64,000 bases of DNA from Adiantum capillus-veneris (Eukaryota > Streptophyta > Polypodiopsida > Polypodiales > Pteridaceae). This document shows positions 1-11,279 of this stretch, piece after piece; the stretch's first letter is position 1; every line of letters begins with the position of its first letter. The notes beneath the pieces were generated by a model. That model did no database searches, was not told the origin of the DNA, and worked only from the letters and a program-made list of their open reading frames with translations. The position numbers and the translations under genes were made by a program. The DNA lies in contig CM043944.1 of NCBI GenBank assembly GCA_014529385.2, positions 73,933,384-73,997,383 on the forward strand. Reading direction: 5' to 3'.

Positions 1-1212
1 TTATGCACAATGAGGTGCACTTTGAACTTTCTACAAGCAAAAACCAATGCCATGACCCACTGCTCCGCTTCAGTGTAAGTCACCTCTCTAGGACTTATCA
101 CCCTGCTTTCAAAGTAGATAGGCTTATAGATCCTTTCTACCTTTTGCAATAACACCGCCCCAATAGCCACGGTACCTACCGTCATTGACACATAGAAATC
201 ATCCTCTTGGCTTGGAGGGCACACAGTTGGAAACTGACACAAAATTTCCTTCACCCTATCAAAATCTTCTTGAGCATCTTCATCCCATTTAAATCCATGC
301 ACCTGTTGAGCCTTTTTTTGGAGAGGATACACATAATGTGATAGCATCCAGAAAAAATGCCACAAGTACTTTAGTTTATGTACAAAGGAGGACAAGCCTT
401 GCGCACTAGAGGGAGGCTCCATCAAGACTAGCTGCTTGACCTTTTCCGGATCTTCCTCGATTCCATTCTGTGACACCACATGACCTAGAAATTGCGCTTG
501 AGGTTGTGCTAGCTTGCACTTCTTAGGGTTTAATTGACCTCCTTCTTCGTCCAGCCTTTGAAAACATAGCTGGAGATTTGACAAATGACCCGCCCTTGAG
601 CTATAACACCCAATGTCATCCATGAAAACCTTCAGCTGGTCTTCAAGAGCAATCCCTATCTGAAACTACCCTAAAAATCCATCCATAATAGAGTACCTCT
701 CATGACCTACCACCTGATTTAAAATTTCATCTTGGAACGGCAGCAGGTAGTGGTTTCTCTTGGTCGCCAAATTCAATGGCTTGTAATCGACGCACACCCG
801 CCATTTTCCATTCTTCTTAGGGGTGATAACCACTGGGGAAACCCACTCCAACTCCTTCACGGGGTATGTGATACCTGCATCTAACAATTGGTTAATCTCC
901 TGCCAAAGAGCCTCCTTCTGAATTTCCCCTAACCTCCTTAGCTTTTGTGCCTTTGGCTTGCACCCTTGTTTAAGAACTATCTTATGCTCTGCACCCTTTG
1001 CTCCTCGTAAATCCTCGTACTTCGTCGAAAATAAATTCGGAAAAGAGTCACACAACTCAACATAACCTTCTCTCTCTTTCTTGGTCAAATCTTCGCTTAG
1101 CATAGCAGTTACCTCCTCCACACCTATGCCATGAACCTGTGTGGCTGCACCACCCCTTTTACATGGGAGCCTTCAATAGTGACCCCAAACAAGTCGGCAT
1201 CTATCTTTAGCA
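1..1212 (-). pseudogene. Ty3/gypsy element A, pol: RT and RNase H remnant
   Basis: Minus-strand translation gives the standard Ty3/gypsy pol order. A linker (LFGVTIEGSHVKGVV) is followed by the pre-RT segment EDLRGAKGAEHKIVLKQG, the RT start KAQKLRRLG, and WVSPVVITPKKNGKWRVCVDY, RT motifs 1-2. After SIMDGFLG a TAG stop (about 670) replaces the usual Tyr of GYFQI. About 50 residues of RT are then missing, so ALEDQ runs straight into FMDDIGCYSS, the YxDD box in altered form. Positions 1-600 continue through LNPKKCKL, FLGHVVS, the connection domain and the start of RNase H (YTEAEQWVMALVFACRKFKVH). A frameshift lies near 1,130. It is the 3' part of the element whose gag and protease lie at 29,665-37,574. 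It runs off the left edge, so the integrase and 3' LTR are not visible. Non-functional. Confidence 0.9.
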
Positions 1213-1214
1213 TA

Positions 1215-1246
1215 TAACACCATTTTAGATGAAATGGGAAAATCCC
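1215..1246 (+). repeat. left terminal inverted repeat of the 28.4-kb element
   Basis: Begins TAACACCATTTTAGAT and ends TGGGAAAATCCC. It matches the reverse complement of 29,631-29,662 at 29 of 32 positions; the differences are confined to a 4-base stretch in the middle. It is preceded by the TA target duplication at 1,213-1,214. Confidence 0.88.
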
Positions 1247-1310
1247 ACAACTTTGGGACTAATTTCATTAAATTTGGAAAAATTTCATTTAATTTGGGAA
1301 TGTGACAAAG

Positions 1311-1574
1311 AGATAGATTCTCAAGAAAATGGTGGTGTTGAGAAACACCTTTTAAATTTTTTATTTTTATGTGGGTGTTTCAAAACACTTCATAAAAAAG
1401 ATAGATTCTCAAGAAAATGGTGGTGTTGAGAAACACCTTTTAAAAATTTTATTTTTATGTGGGTGTTTCAAAACACTTCAGAAAAGAGATAGATTCCCAA
1501 GAAAATGGTGGTGTTGAGAAACACCTTTTAGAATTTTTATTTTTATGTGGGTGTTTAAAAATACTTCATAAAAT
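1311..1574. repeat. three tandem 88-bp subterminal repeats
   Basis: The unit starts AGATAGATTC at 1,311, 1,399 and 1,487, so the period is exactly 88 bp. Each unit carries the inverted repeat GGTGTT-GAG-AAACACC and the related GGGTGTTTCAAAACAC. Related GGTGTTTT..AACACC motifs recur near the other end (about 28,115, 28,300 and 29,395). Repeats just inside the TIRs are typical transposase-binding regions of large plant DNA transposons; that role is inferred here. Confidence 0.85.
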
Positions 1575-1612
1575 CATACATAAGCTGGGGATATAAAACA
1601 ATGAGCAAGATA

Positions 1613-4600
1613 TGAAATGCTATTCAATTTCTCCTATTAAGCTAGCCTGTGCCTTCTCCATGACATTTGATGGGATCTTGATTGTTTCCGCAATTCTTCC
1701 ACCCCTTGGAGTCCATGACCATACAATTGTATCAACACACTCCCAGCGCTTTGGGTCAGCAAGATTGCAGCACCAACTCTTTTTCCAACAATCCTCATAC
1801 TGTTCTTGGATTGTGGGATTTCATTTTCGATGTTTTGGTGCCCAATACTGAATCAGAACTTTCTTGTAGTTAGGAGATGATTTGTCTACATCAACGTTTG
1901 ACTCTGCCACTCCTAGCCATATCGGATATTCAGGATCTGCGGGTCTCACAAGAACAAGATCCCCTTTTCTTACATCAATTTGAGGCCTAAAGGCCTCTTG
2001 TGGCCTTGCACTTTGAGGACCAACATAGTGATCATTCAATTCTTCATATCCTTGAAACTCATCTCTGTCTTCCTCTATCTCTTGCATTCGATGACTCGCT
2101 ATAGTCTTTGGCCAAAATGTTGTATATTCACCAATGTGTTTATTGGTTGGTTGTTCAAGCTCATTGATTATGTTTTGCCAATAAGTGATAACAGGCTCCA
2201 TGTATTTTGTGGAGTCATGGTCCTTTCCCTTTAATAGAGAACATCTTTTCCAAAATTCAAGATATGACTTAATCCCTTGAATAACAAGCGGACTATATCT
2301 CACATAGTCTGCTATAGGTACCACATCTGGACAGCCTGTTGGTAATTTTGGTTTTCCCTGGTCATCTTTTTTCCACAACTCAATTCCCGACTCCTTTGGC
2401 ATCCAATCGGGTAATTTGGGATGAATTTTGTAATGCATTATTGGGACTTCACCTTGCATATAGAAACGAAATTGAAGTGGCTTAGAGTGTCCGACTAGAG
2501 CATCTTGTCCGTCACACATGTACCCTTGCACAAAGGATTTAAAGTCAGGAACTTGTGTCATAAAAAATGGTGTTGGAGTTGAGCTTTCACATTTTTGAAA
2601 ATATTCCATCAGATGTGGAAAAGTGAATGTCATTCCTGTTCACAATCTTTCTGAGAACCTACTAAACATTGCATCTATGTCCTCATGTGTATGACCCACC
2701 ATTAAGAATCCCAAATGCACGGTTTTGAAAATTCCTTTTTCTACTAACAAGGATAAGTATGCAAACAAATATTGATTTTTATTCTCTCCTGCACAATTAT
2801 CTAGCTATAGCAAAAGATTCTCAAGCAATTTTTGAAATAGAGGAGTGGATATGGTATCCACAACACATTGAGAGGAAGTTGATTGTATGTGTACAATCTC
2901 TTCATTACATCCTTGGATGGCCAACGGTGGTGTCATTGTTGATGCATTCCTCTCACACTCTTGCTTCATTTTGTTTTGGAGGCCTAGAGCTCTCCTTAAG
3001 TTCAATGCATTGAATAACGTTACATTGCTGCGTGGCATACCGTCATGGCATAAATCTCCTAGTCCATGGTTTTCTGTTCTTTCCACATTCTGTAAGCATA
3101 ATGCAAGGGAACCAATTGTAGCATTGGGATCTGAAGGCCATAGAACATTAAGTGAGAAGTGACCACACATTCCATGACCATGTCCATGTGTTATCATACC
3201 TGTTAATGATACTTGCAATTGATATGCATTCGCATAATCTTTTGAGTTCACACACAACCTAGGTATTGCTGTCTTTTTTTTATCCATTTTATCATGTATA
3301 ATGCATAAATACTTATCCTTTTGCAACTGGGAGAACTTACGCCAGGTGTAGTACACATTCCTACAACTTTGTTGTTGCAACATGTGAATTCGACGTTCAT
3401 CCTTCAAACGTGCAATCATCTCGTCATCCTTTGTTGACTCTAGTTGAGACTTTATCTGACTACACACAACACATTTGGAGAACTCACTTGTTTTTGACTA
3501 CACACAACACATTTGGAGAACTCACTTGTTTTTGACAATGTCACATTAGCAAACTCTGTATTCCAAATCCTATTGAATGTCGTGCTAGACATTGGCTTGA
3601 GACTCATACTATCAAGTGTTTTATTGACATCATGTAAAATGTATACTTGCTTGTACGTGTTTGGTATTGCAAGCAAAGTTTCCCTAGTACCATCTTCCAT
3701 GGTTCTACTCTTATGTGGCATTATCTTCGAGTTTTCATTAAAACAAAAGAGCACATCAATGCCCTTCCCATTTTTGTATGGTCTCTTCCTTTTCTCATGA
3801 CACCATCATTACCATGCACTGGGCGTCTAACCCCATTCTCAAAATGTTCACGGTAACGATAAAATGAAGTTTTTGGAATGCCATGAATTTTGTACCAAGC
3901 TCTAGTGCAAACCTCACTGCCATTAAAAGAAAACACATAGCATGTCTTTGTAGTTGTTTTGTTCTTACGCCATGCAATCAACATTGTATCATACACATAG
4001 TTTGTTCTATTTTGTAAACTCTGTCCCCAAAATTCATTGCGCATAGCCATGACCTTATCTCGATTGGCATATTGACAACACCTTTTGGAACAACAATCTA
4101 TGGTTGAAACAAGCTGGAAAGATGCTAGAGATGCTTGATTGGATCTCTTAGAAGCTTTCACTTACATTTTTGGCTTCCTATTTACAAAGCAATATTTCCA
4201 CTTTTTTGAAATAGGCTCTACCAAATAAGCTGATTCAATGCATGTGTCTTGTAACGCATGCATAGCATGTAGATCCTCATAGCATAACAATTCTTTTCCA
4301 TCCATAGTTGTCACTCTCTTGATAGGCCAACAAACTAGATTAATGCTGCATACACTAGCTTCTGCAGAAATAGTAGCCTCATATGCATAGGATGTTTCGA
4401 TACCAATACCAATGTTATCTTCACATAGCTCACCAAAGTTTACAGAGTCAAACGGACACACATACAGGACAACCCCTTCGGCTACTATATGTGTTTTGAT
4501 TTCATCCCAAAGTTGAACCCTCTTATCCTTCCAAACCTCTCTGTAGCTCATTCCATTACATTGTGCATCCAATGCTCTTTCTGCTTTGTCAGCCTCATGC

Positions 4601-4884
4601 ATAGAAGCCCCTTTGTACTGCATCTCATTTATATGTTGCAACAACCCACTACTCCATTTCACAATACTATGAAAAGCATCTCCCACTGTCAATGCATCCA
4701 TTGTTGGAAAAGGGATGAGTGCTTTCTTTTCAAAACACAAATCAACTGACACCGATACATTGCCTTCCCCAATAAGCATGACAGAACAATATGCACTTGG
4801 ATTTATTTCAAATACAGTCCCAATGGCAACCTTTTGTGTCGCTACAAACATGCACACTCTATCACCATGATTGAAATTAGCCAT
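1613..4884 (-). pseudogene. DDE-type transposase of the 28.4-kb element, broken
   Basis: Starts at MANFNHGDRV (4,884). The N-terminal 240 residues resemble the DUF8039-type domain of plant transposons (VAIGTVF.., then ALIPFPTMDALTVGDAF). Next come a Cys-rich segment (CCSKRCCQ, about 4,100), GSEVCTRAWYKIHGI, and the catalytic core: CIIHDKMDKKK (about 3,290), LDNCAGENKN (about 2,790) and GHTHEDIDAMFSRF (about 2,680). I read these as D, D and E(D). A basic C-terminus with VRKGDLVLVRP ends near 1,613. Lesions: TAA at 4,162, which sits in GTAAGTG and may be a splice donor; a frameshift near 3,750; a 38-bp tandem duplication at 3,458-3,533; in-frame TAG at 2,805, TGA near 2,636 and TGA at 1,821. 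The core resembles the DUF7869/GHTHED transposase-like family found in mosses, algae and animals, from memory of that motif pattern. Probably supplied mobility when intact. Confidence 0.78.
3458..3533. repeat. 38-bp tandem duplication inside the transposase
   Basis: Two identical 38-bp copies (3,458-3,495 and 3,496-3,533) beginning GACTACACACAACACATTTG. As 38 is not a multiple of three, the second copy shifts the frame. The two open segments on either side overlap in the repeated peptide FSKCVVCSQ. Identity of the copies indicates a recent event. Confidence 0.9.
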
Positions 4885-4984
4885 ACCTGCAAGAAGATTT
4901 GCAAGAATAATTGTTAAACAAACCGCTTGCAGAGTATATTGATTTAAGTAGCATAAATCATAACAAGTATGTATGTAGGTGTTT

Positions 4985-6790
4985 CATGAGAAGCACCCTA
5001 TGGCCTGAAGGTAATAGGGTTCCCTCTATGCTACTAATAATCTCTTTGTGCTCTATGCTCTATCGTCTATGCTCTATGATCTATATTGACTTCCTATGGC
5101 CCCTAGACCACAAGGAGCCCTCATTGTTTCCAAAAAACCCTCATTGTTTTGCTATGGCCCTAGGGCCATAGCTCTCTATGCCGGTATAAAGAATATTTGC
5201 TCTATATTAGCTCCCTAAGTCCTGAAGGCCATAGGGTTGTCCTCAAGATCACCTCACGGACTTTCATGTCAAGTATATATACATCTTATGGCCTTAGGGC
5301 CATAGGGAGTTTCATGTCAAGTATATATACATCCTATGGCACCCCATGACCCTAGGGCCATAAGATCTCCAAATGAAACATATGGCAATGTATGGCCCTT
5401 GATCTTAACATTGCAACCCCATGACCCTAGGGCCATAGGATCAGCATATGAAACATACGGCAATGTATGGCCCTTGAGCTTATACATTGCAACCCCATGA
5501 CCCTAGGGCTATAGGATTTCCAAATGGAACATAGGGCAACGTATGGCCCTTGAGATTATACATTGACACCCTATGGCCCTAGGGCCACAAGACTTCAAAA
5601 CATACAAAAAGACAACCTATGGCCCTAATCCCAAGGGTGTGAGTTCAAGGGTGGCCAAGATGTCAATGCAGCCCCATGGCCCTGTGGCCATAGGATTTCC
5701 AAATGGAACATAGGACAACGTATGGCCCTTGAGCTTATACATTCACACCCTATGGCCCTAGGGCCACAAGACTTCAAAGCATACAAAAAGACAACCTATG
5801 GCCAAGATGTCAAAGGTGGCCAAGAAATCAATGCAGCCCCATGGCCCTAGGGCCATAGGATCTCTATATGGAGCATGTGGCACCCTATGGCCCTTGAGCT
5901 TATACATTGCCACCCCATGACCCTAGGGCCATAGGATTTCCTAATGGAACATAGGCAATGTATGTCCCTTGAGCTTAGACATTTCCACCCTATGTCCCTA
6001 GGGCCACAAGATCTCACAACATACAATAAGAGAACCTAAGGCCCCTAAGATCAAGGGTGCGGGTTCAAGGGTGGCCAAGATATCAATGAAGCCCCATGGC
6101 CCTAGGGCCATAGGATCTCTATATGGGACATGTGGCACCCTATGGACCTTGAGCTTATACATTGCCACCCCATTACCCTAGGGCCATAGGATTTCCAAAT
6201 GGAACATAGGAAATGTATGGCCCTTGAGCTTATAAATTTCCACCCCATTACCCTAGGGCCATAGGATTTCCGAATGGAACATAGGCAATGTATTGCCATT
6301 GAGCTTATACATTGCCACCCCATGGCCCTACGGCCGTAGGATCTCCATATGGGACATGTGGCACCCTATGGCCCTTGAGCTTACATATTGCCACCCCATG
6401 ACCCTAGGGCCATAGGATCTCCAACTAGAAAGTAGGGCAATGTATGGCTCTTGAGCTTATATATTGTCGTGGACCTAGGGCCATAGGATCCCCAACTGGA
6501 ACATAGGGCTATGTATTGGAGCTTATCCATTGTCGACCCTAAACCCTAGGGCCATAGGATTTCCAAATGGAATATAGGGCAACTTATGGCTCTTGAGCTT
6601 ATACATTGCCACCCTATGGCCCTAGGTCCACAAGCTTTCACATTGCCACCGTAGGGCCACAAGGATCTCACAAGATAAAAGAAGAAAACCCTAGGACATA
6701 GGATTTTCAAATGGAACTGAGTGCACGCTTTGATCCTTGACCTCCAACATAGCCGTCCTATGGTGTGAGCCCAGGGGTGGCTGAGGTGTC
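4985..6790. repeat. palindromic satellite array, left block
   Basis: About 20 degenerate monomers of 76-78 bp (for example, the CTAGGGCCATAGG cores at about 5,921 and 5,998, or 6,177 and 6,254). Each monomer centres on CTATGGCCCTAGGGCCATAG, its own reverse complement, followed by GATTTCCAAATGGAACATAG, then GGCAATGTATGGCCCTTGAG and CTTATACATTGCCACCC. No coding potential. The same core forms blocks at 20,990-21,545, 22,465-24,905 and 28,550-29,165, all within the same transposon. Confidence 0.92.
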
Positions 6791-7041
6791 TTCATAATAA
6801 TTTCGGCCATTCAAGGGATATCCGCAAGTGGCATAAATATAAAAAATATAATAATAATAATAATAATATAATTAAAAAATAATTTTACGCTACGACAAAA
6901 TTTGTCATAATGGGTTTTCAAATACACTTATTGATATCGGATTTTTGCTTCATGGGTGTCATTCCACTCGTACTACAAAGATATGGACATTGACAAAGCC
7001 TTGCACCAACTTTTTTTTTTCCATACTCTTTTTTTTTTCAG

Positions 7042-9107
7042 TTATACCCTTACAGACTCAAGAAGCAGGAGATTCTAGTGGACTTGCAACCCTAACAGTT
7101 GGAACCCCCTCAGTGGCAGTGGTTGTGGACTCAGCATCCTTAGTTGTGTTGGAGTCTATTATACAGCCCAAAGAAAAAGATCTTGATAAAGAAGTTGCCA
7201 AAACTTCTAAGAGTGGGCTAGATGGATACGTCAGAATTGATCCTTATTTTAAATTTGGTGTACAATTTACCCAATTGATCCCACTTGAGCAATGCAACCT
7301 TGCACCAGATGGATATAGATGCAGACCATTGTCAGATGTATATGTGAAATATCTCTTGAAGAAAATTGCATGGCATTCTAGGCCAGTCTCCAGTGCAGCA
7401 GACTTGATGCCGTATAACCCAATTACGAAAATGCCTTTACAAACAGCTAAAGTGCATGGAGACAAGCTATCAACATACCACTACTGGATTATAGCTGGTC
7501 AGCATTCCATCATAGCGGCTAGAGCTTTTTTGAGTAACAACAACACTAAGTATGCTTTGAGAAAAGAGTTCTACAAGTTTAGAACTGCAAGAATAGTGGT
7601 AGACGCTCCGAAAGAGGTTGCTGTTCGAATTTCCAAAATGGAGAACATGGAGAGAATAACAGCAATGAAACACCAGCCTTATGTAGAGGTCTTGAAGCAT
7701 GGCCGTAGTCAATGGCTTGCATATTCTAAACCAACAAAACCCAAGGCAGGTGTTCCTGTCGGTCATCCGAGTCGAGCAGGTTGGGATGTAAGTTCCACTT
7801 CCCTATGCTTGTTTTTGTTACAAATATGTCTTGAAATAAAGTTAATTTTCTTTTCTTTATTTTTAAGGCCTTTGTAAATGTGGCGAACATCGTGTTCAAC
7901 CATAAATCATTTGCCAACAAAGAAGCACACATGGTCATGTACGATGATGAAATCTATGATCAGTGGATACACATCTTGGAGAATCATCAGACATCAACTG
8001 CTCGTGGGCGACAACCAAGCATAACAACCTTTAGATGCCTAAATGGTTTAGAAGATAATGATGTCAAGCTACTGCAGCAAGAGCTGGCAGATGAGAAGAT
8101 CTGCTTAGTGAAGCAACCTCGTCAAGCGGGCATGCTCGACCTCACTGCACGTGCAACGGTCTTAAAGAAGATCATGGTTTTTGAGCCTCAAATGTTGATG
8201 GAATTTAAAGAGATAGATCCATCAACAATAGCAGTTACTTCATGGGATAAATGTAAGTCTCATTATAACATTACATGTGAGATTTACAAAGCTCTCTTCA
8301 CGAGTTGTACGCAATGGCTAAATTTCCTACTACAAAAAGGAAAAGAGAAAGAGCCAATTCCTGAGATCACTAGGGGATATGTGCAGTGGATCATTGCACA
8401 AAATAATGGCACTTCTAGTTTGCAATTCATTTTACCATGGACAATCAAGTGTGTTGGAAAGAATTTGGAAGGCATTGAGTTTCTCTGCAGTGAGAATAGC
8501 TCTAAAATTTGTGTTGGTGTTTGCATCATAGACACAATACACAAAAGTCTTACATCTAGTGGTTGGAGTGCTGCCCAATTTGGTAAAGTAATTGATGGAG
8601 TATGTGGGATAGCACATCAACCATCGGAGTTTTTAATTGCCGGCTTAGTCAAGTATCAGCATGCTGCTTCCCTAGAGATGGCAATTTCTGAAAAAGCTAA
8701 ATGGTATGAAATGCACGTTCTACCTTTGAGCTCCTTAATTGGATCAGAGACCATCCAAACATGTGCTCTTCGCGAAGTAATTTTTGGGGTTTGGGCATTT
8801 TTCAGTCAAGAAGAGCAGTACACCAACTACTCTAGTGTTACAGAGTCATTGTTGGAGCCAATGCATACTCTCTGCATCAATGACGACGACCCGACGACGA
8901 GTATGATGCTGTGACCACGACCAAATCCTTTTTTGTACGTCGTGCAATCAAATGCATCTGTCTCAAAGAAGATGATCAAGTGATAGACATCTTCTCATTA
9001 GGCTATGGGACTAAAGAGGCACTACAACAACAGAGAAAGGTGATATCAGTTGCATGTAGTAGTGATCAAATGACGCAATTGGAATCTCTTTACCATTCCA
9101 TAGTGGA
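7042..9107 (+). pseudogene. ParB/sulfiredoxin-fold-like protein, exons upstream of the LTR insertion
   Basis: A strong acceptor, a T-run ending TTTCAG at 7,040-7,041, starts the visible exon; an upstream exon with the start codon was not found. Exon 7,042-7,787 encodes an acidic linker, then VQFTQLIPLEQCNL..GYRCRPLS..YVKYLLKKI and YHYWIIAGQHSIIAARAF. The last matches the ParB-like pattern 'yxIIaGexRxxAA', with Gln-His-Ser in place of Glu-Arg-Arg, followed by a basic KMENMERITAMKHQ segment. An 80-bp intron (GTAAGT..TTTTTAAG, 7,788-7,867, phase 0) leads to a 340-residue second part with no domain I recognise. A frameshift lies in the (GAC)n stretch near 8,890. Element C interrupts the gene after SLYHSIVD at 9,107; it resumes at 20,497. 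A DNA-binding or replication role is inferred from the fold-like motif only. Confidence 0.6.
7788..7867 (+). other. 80-bp intron of the ParB-like gene
   Basis: GTAAGTTCC donor, polypyrimidine-rich 3' half and TTTTTAAG acceptor. Splicing joins GGTTGGGAT to GCCTTTGTAAATGTG in phase 0 and removes in-frame stops. A typical short plant intron. Confidence 0.85.
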
Positions 9108-10045
9108 TGTTTGCGGGTTGCCGCGACGGACATCCATAGCATAGCTCTCAAGCATCAACATAAAATTATCGATACAGGGGAAGCGACTCGGATGAGGCAT
9201 GGAAACTCACTAGGGTGTCAATCCTAATGAAGTGAACTTGAAGAGATGCAACTACTAACTCTACAAGCAAATCAAACGCACGAAAGCCAAGTAATCTGTC
9301 TATGTCCTTCTACACAGCTCTACAGTCATCACGCCCGTTCACCATGCAAATCATATCGGAATCGCACGAAACTTGAAGGGAAGCTACAGGGGACTATCAG
9401 GAACATATCCTATCACTGTCACAGCATTCTGGAGAGGTACACGATCGCGATCGTTGGTCCCACAGTACGCAAAAACAGTAAACGAATGATCCTAAAGGGT
9501 CGTTTTTAGGTCCCTAAAGCCTCTCCTAGGATCAAAACAACATAAAATACGCATATAAACACTCAAAACAGCGATTTAAGGCCTAAATGGACGCGTTTGA
9601 AACCTTCACCGAATCTTGAATGCTTACACTTGAATGAAAGAGCAGAGTAAGAGGAACACAATGCAAGAAACAAAACTGAATTTGGATTACCGTAGCAACA
9701 GAAGCGATGATTACAAGTTGGAGCAAAGAGGTAACTCTCTGTACGTAACGCAGTAGTCCCTTATCTTCACAAAAAATGATCTCCCTTTCCCACTAACCTT
9801 AGTGTATTATATACCTAGGGCTTTCTAAAGTGGCCGGCGGCCAACTTCTCATGGACCTTTACATACATCATTGGAAAAATTACATCTTTGACTCATACTT
9901 GACATAGGCGATTGTCATTAGACTTTTACAGGGTTTGATGTATTAAACATCGGAAAAATAATGTGACCACATCAAAACTTTGGCCGGCTGACTCAACGAC
10001 GCCTTGGCTAGGTGGGCGCTTGTATGTTGTTATCACCTCCAAACA
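9108..10045 (-). repeat. 3' LTR of element C
   Basis: 938 bp, TG..CA ends on either strand. Contains one GGTACACGATCGCGATCG motif (about 9,436) related to the internal tandem repeats of the same element. Confidence 0.93.
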
Positions 10046-10058
10046 CTCCCCCCTTCCT
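10046..10058 (-). other. polypurine tract of element C
   Basis: Read on the minus strand: AGGAAGGGGGGAG immediately before the LTR start TGTTTGGAGG. It primes plus-strand DNA synthesis in LTR elements. Confidence 0.85.
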
Positions 10059-11279
10059 AGCTCGTGTCGTCCCTTGACACGACCTTGTGCAGTCTTGTCA
10101 TAGGGTTGTCTTTAGCTTTGTCTTCAAGGTTGGTCTTCATCTTGGGAAGCCCGTTGTCATTGATGAAGCTCTCCCCTTCCTTGAGTGATTCATAGCTGTC
10201 ATGTTGTTGATACATGATTTGAGCTTTGATTATCGAGGCAACGTTTCTTCTTGTTGTGCATTCGCCTCTTGGTTGTCAATCTTAGCTGCCGTAAAGATGG
10301 ATGTTCAAGTGTTTGATCATGTAGAACTGATTTTCCTTGTGGCGTGGACTTTATGATGGATATTCTTTCAAGGTCCACTGCAATTTGAGTTGTTTGCAAT
10401 AGGTCACCAATGTTGAAGCACTGTGTGAGCTATTTTTGATTGTTGTGGATAGCTCGCTTGCTAAATTTCTAATTGCTTGATGTTGTAGTCCATTCTTTGA
10501 CGTGCCATTGTTGGATGGAGCTTTGTTGTCACCCTTGAAGATAAAAGATTCTCTTGATAAGCCTATGGAGACCTGCTATTTTTGCTCCAAGTTGTTGTTG
10601 ATTGATTTGTAGCCCTTTCCTTATTGTTGAAACTTGATGTAGAAGGAGAATATACAAGAAGTTGATGATGAGGTCTAGATTGGGGTCTTAAAACCTAGAT
10701 GACCAAAGGGAAAAAACCCGGTAGGAAAAAATTGCCTTTGGTATACGCTCTTATTGGAGTTGAGCATTTTGACTCGAAGTACCTGTCATGCAAGGTGAGT
10801 GCTTGGGAGAAACAAAGAAAGAGTGCCTAATGTAAGTGCCAATTATGGGACACTCTATATGCTTATGAGAAGTTTTTAAACAAAATCATGTAGTGTAAAA
10901 GATGGAGTTGATGGGTGCTTCAAAGAACAAATGTAGCACATGTGACATCAAAGGACGTCTCAATAGCTTGCACGTTTCCAAGAAGGGTTTTCGATGTAGA
11001 AGCTTCTCCACTCATTCCTCACTATGCGTAGTGCGTGAGTGTCTTTTGGACTCTCTTCTTCACTTTACCAAACTTAAAATACATAGACTTGGACTCTTAT
11101 GCTCACCTATACCAGCATGAGCGACACAATATAAATATGCTCAACTCCTCTACCTTGAGCAGTACCTAGAATAGCTAAGACTCTTAGACCACAGAGAATA
11201 TTACTTGAAGCTTTGGGACTAATGCCTTGCTCATTTAGTGGCTCAACTGCCCGACTCTTGACTTTTATGCCATGTATTT
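10059..11279 (-). other. 3' untranslated part of element C
   Basis: Between the last stop of the long reading frame and the polypurine tract. Only short open stretches; nothing recognised. In most autonomous elements pol would extend into this interval. Confidence 0.6.

Noticed and set aside
1612-1873. Plus-strand small proteins
   Set aside because: Antisense shadow of the C-terminal transposase coding sequence.
4985-6790. CRISPR-like array
   Set aside because: The repeats are degenerate, palindromic and about 77 bp apart with similar, not unique, linkers; the DNA is plant nuclear and has no cas genes.
7042-9107. Bacterial contamination or horizontal gene from bacteria (ParB)
   Set aside because: The gene has a spliceosomal intron, lies within a plant TIR element and its ParB signature is altered. 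No bacterial neighbours.
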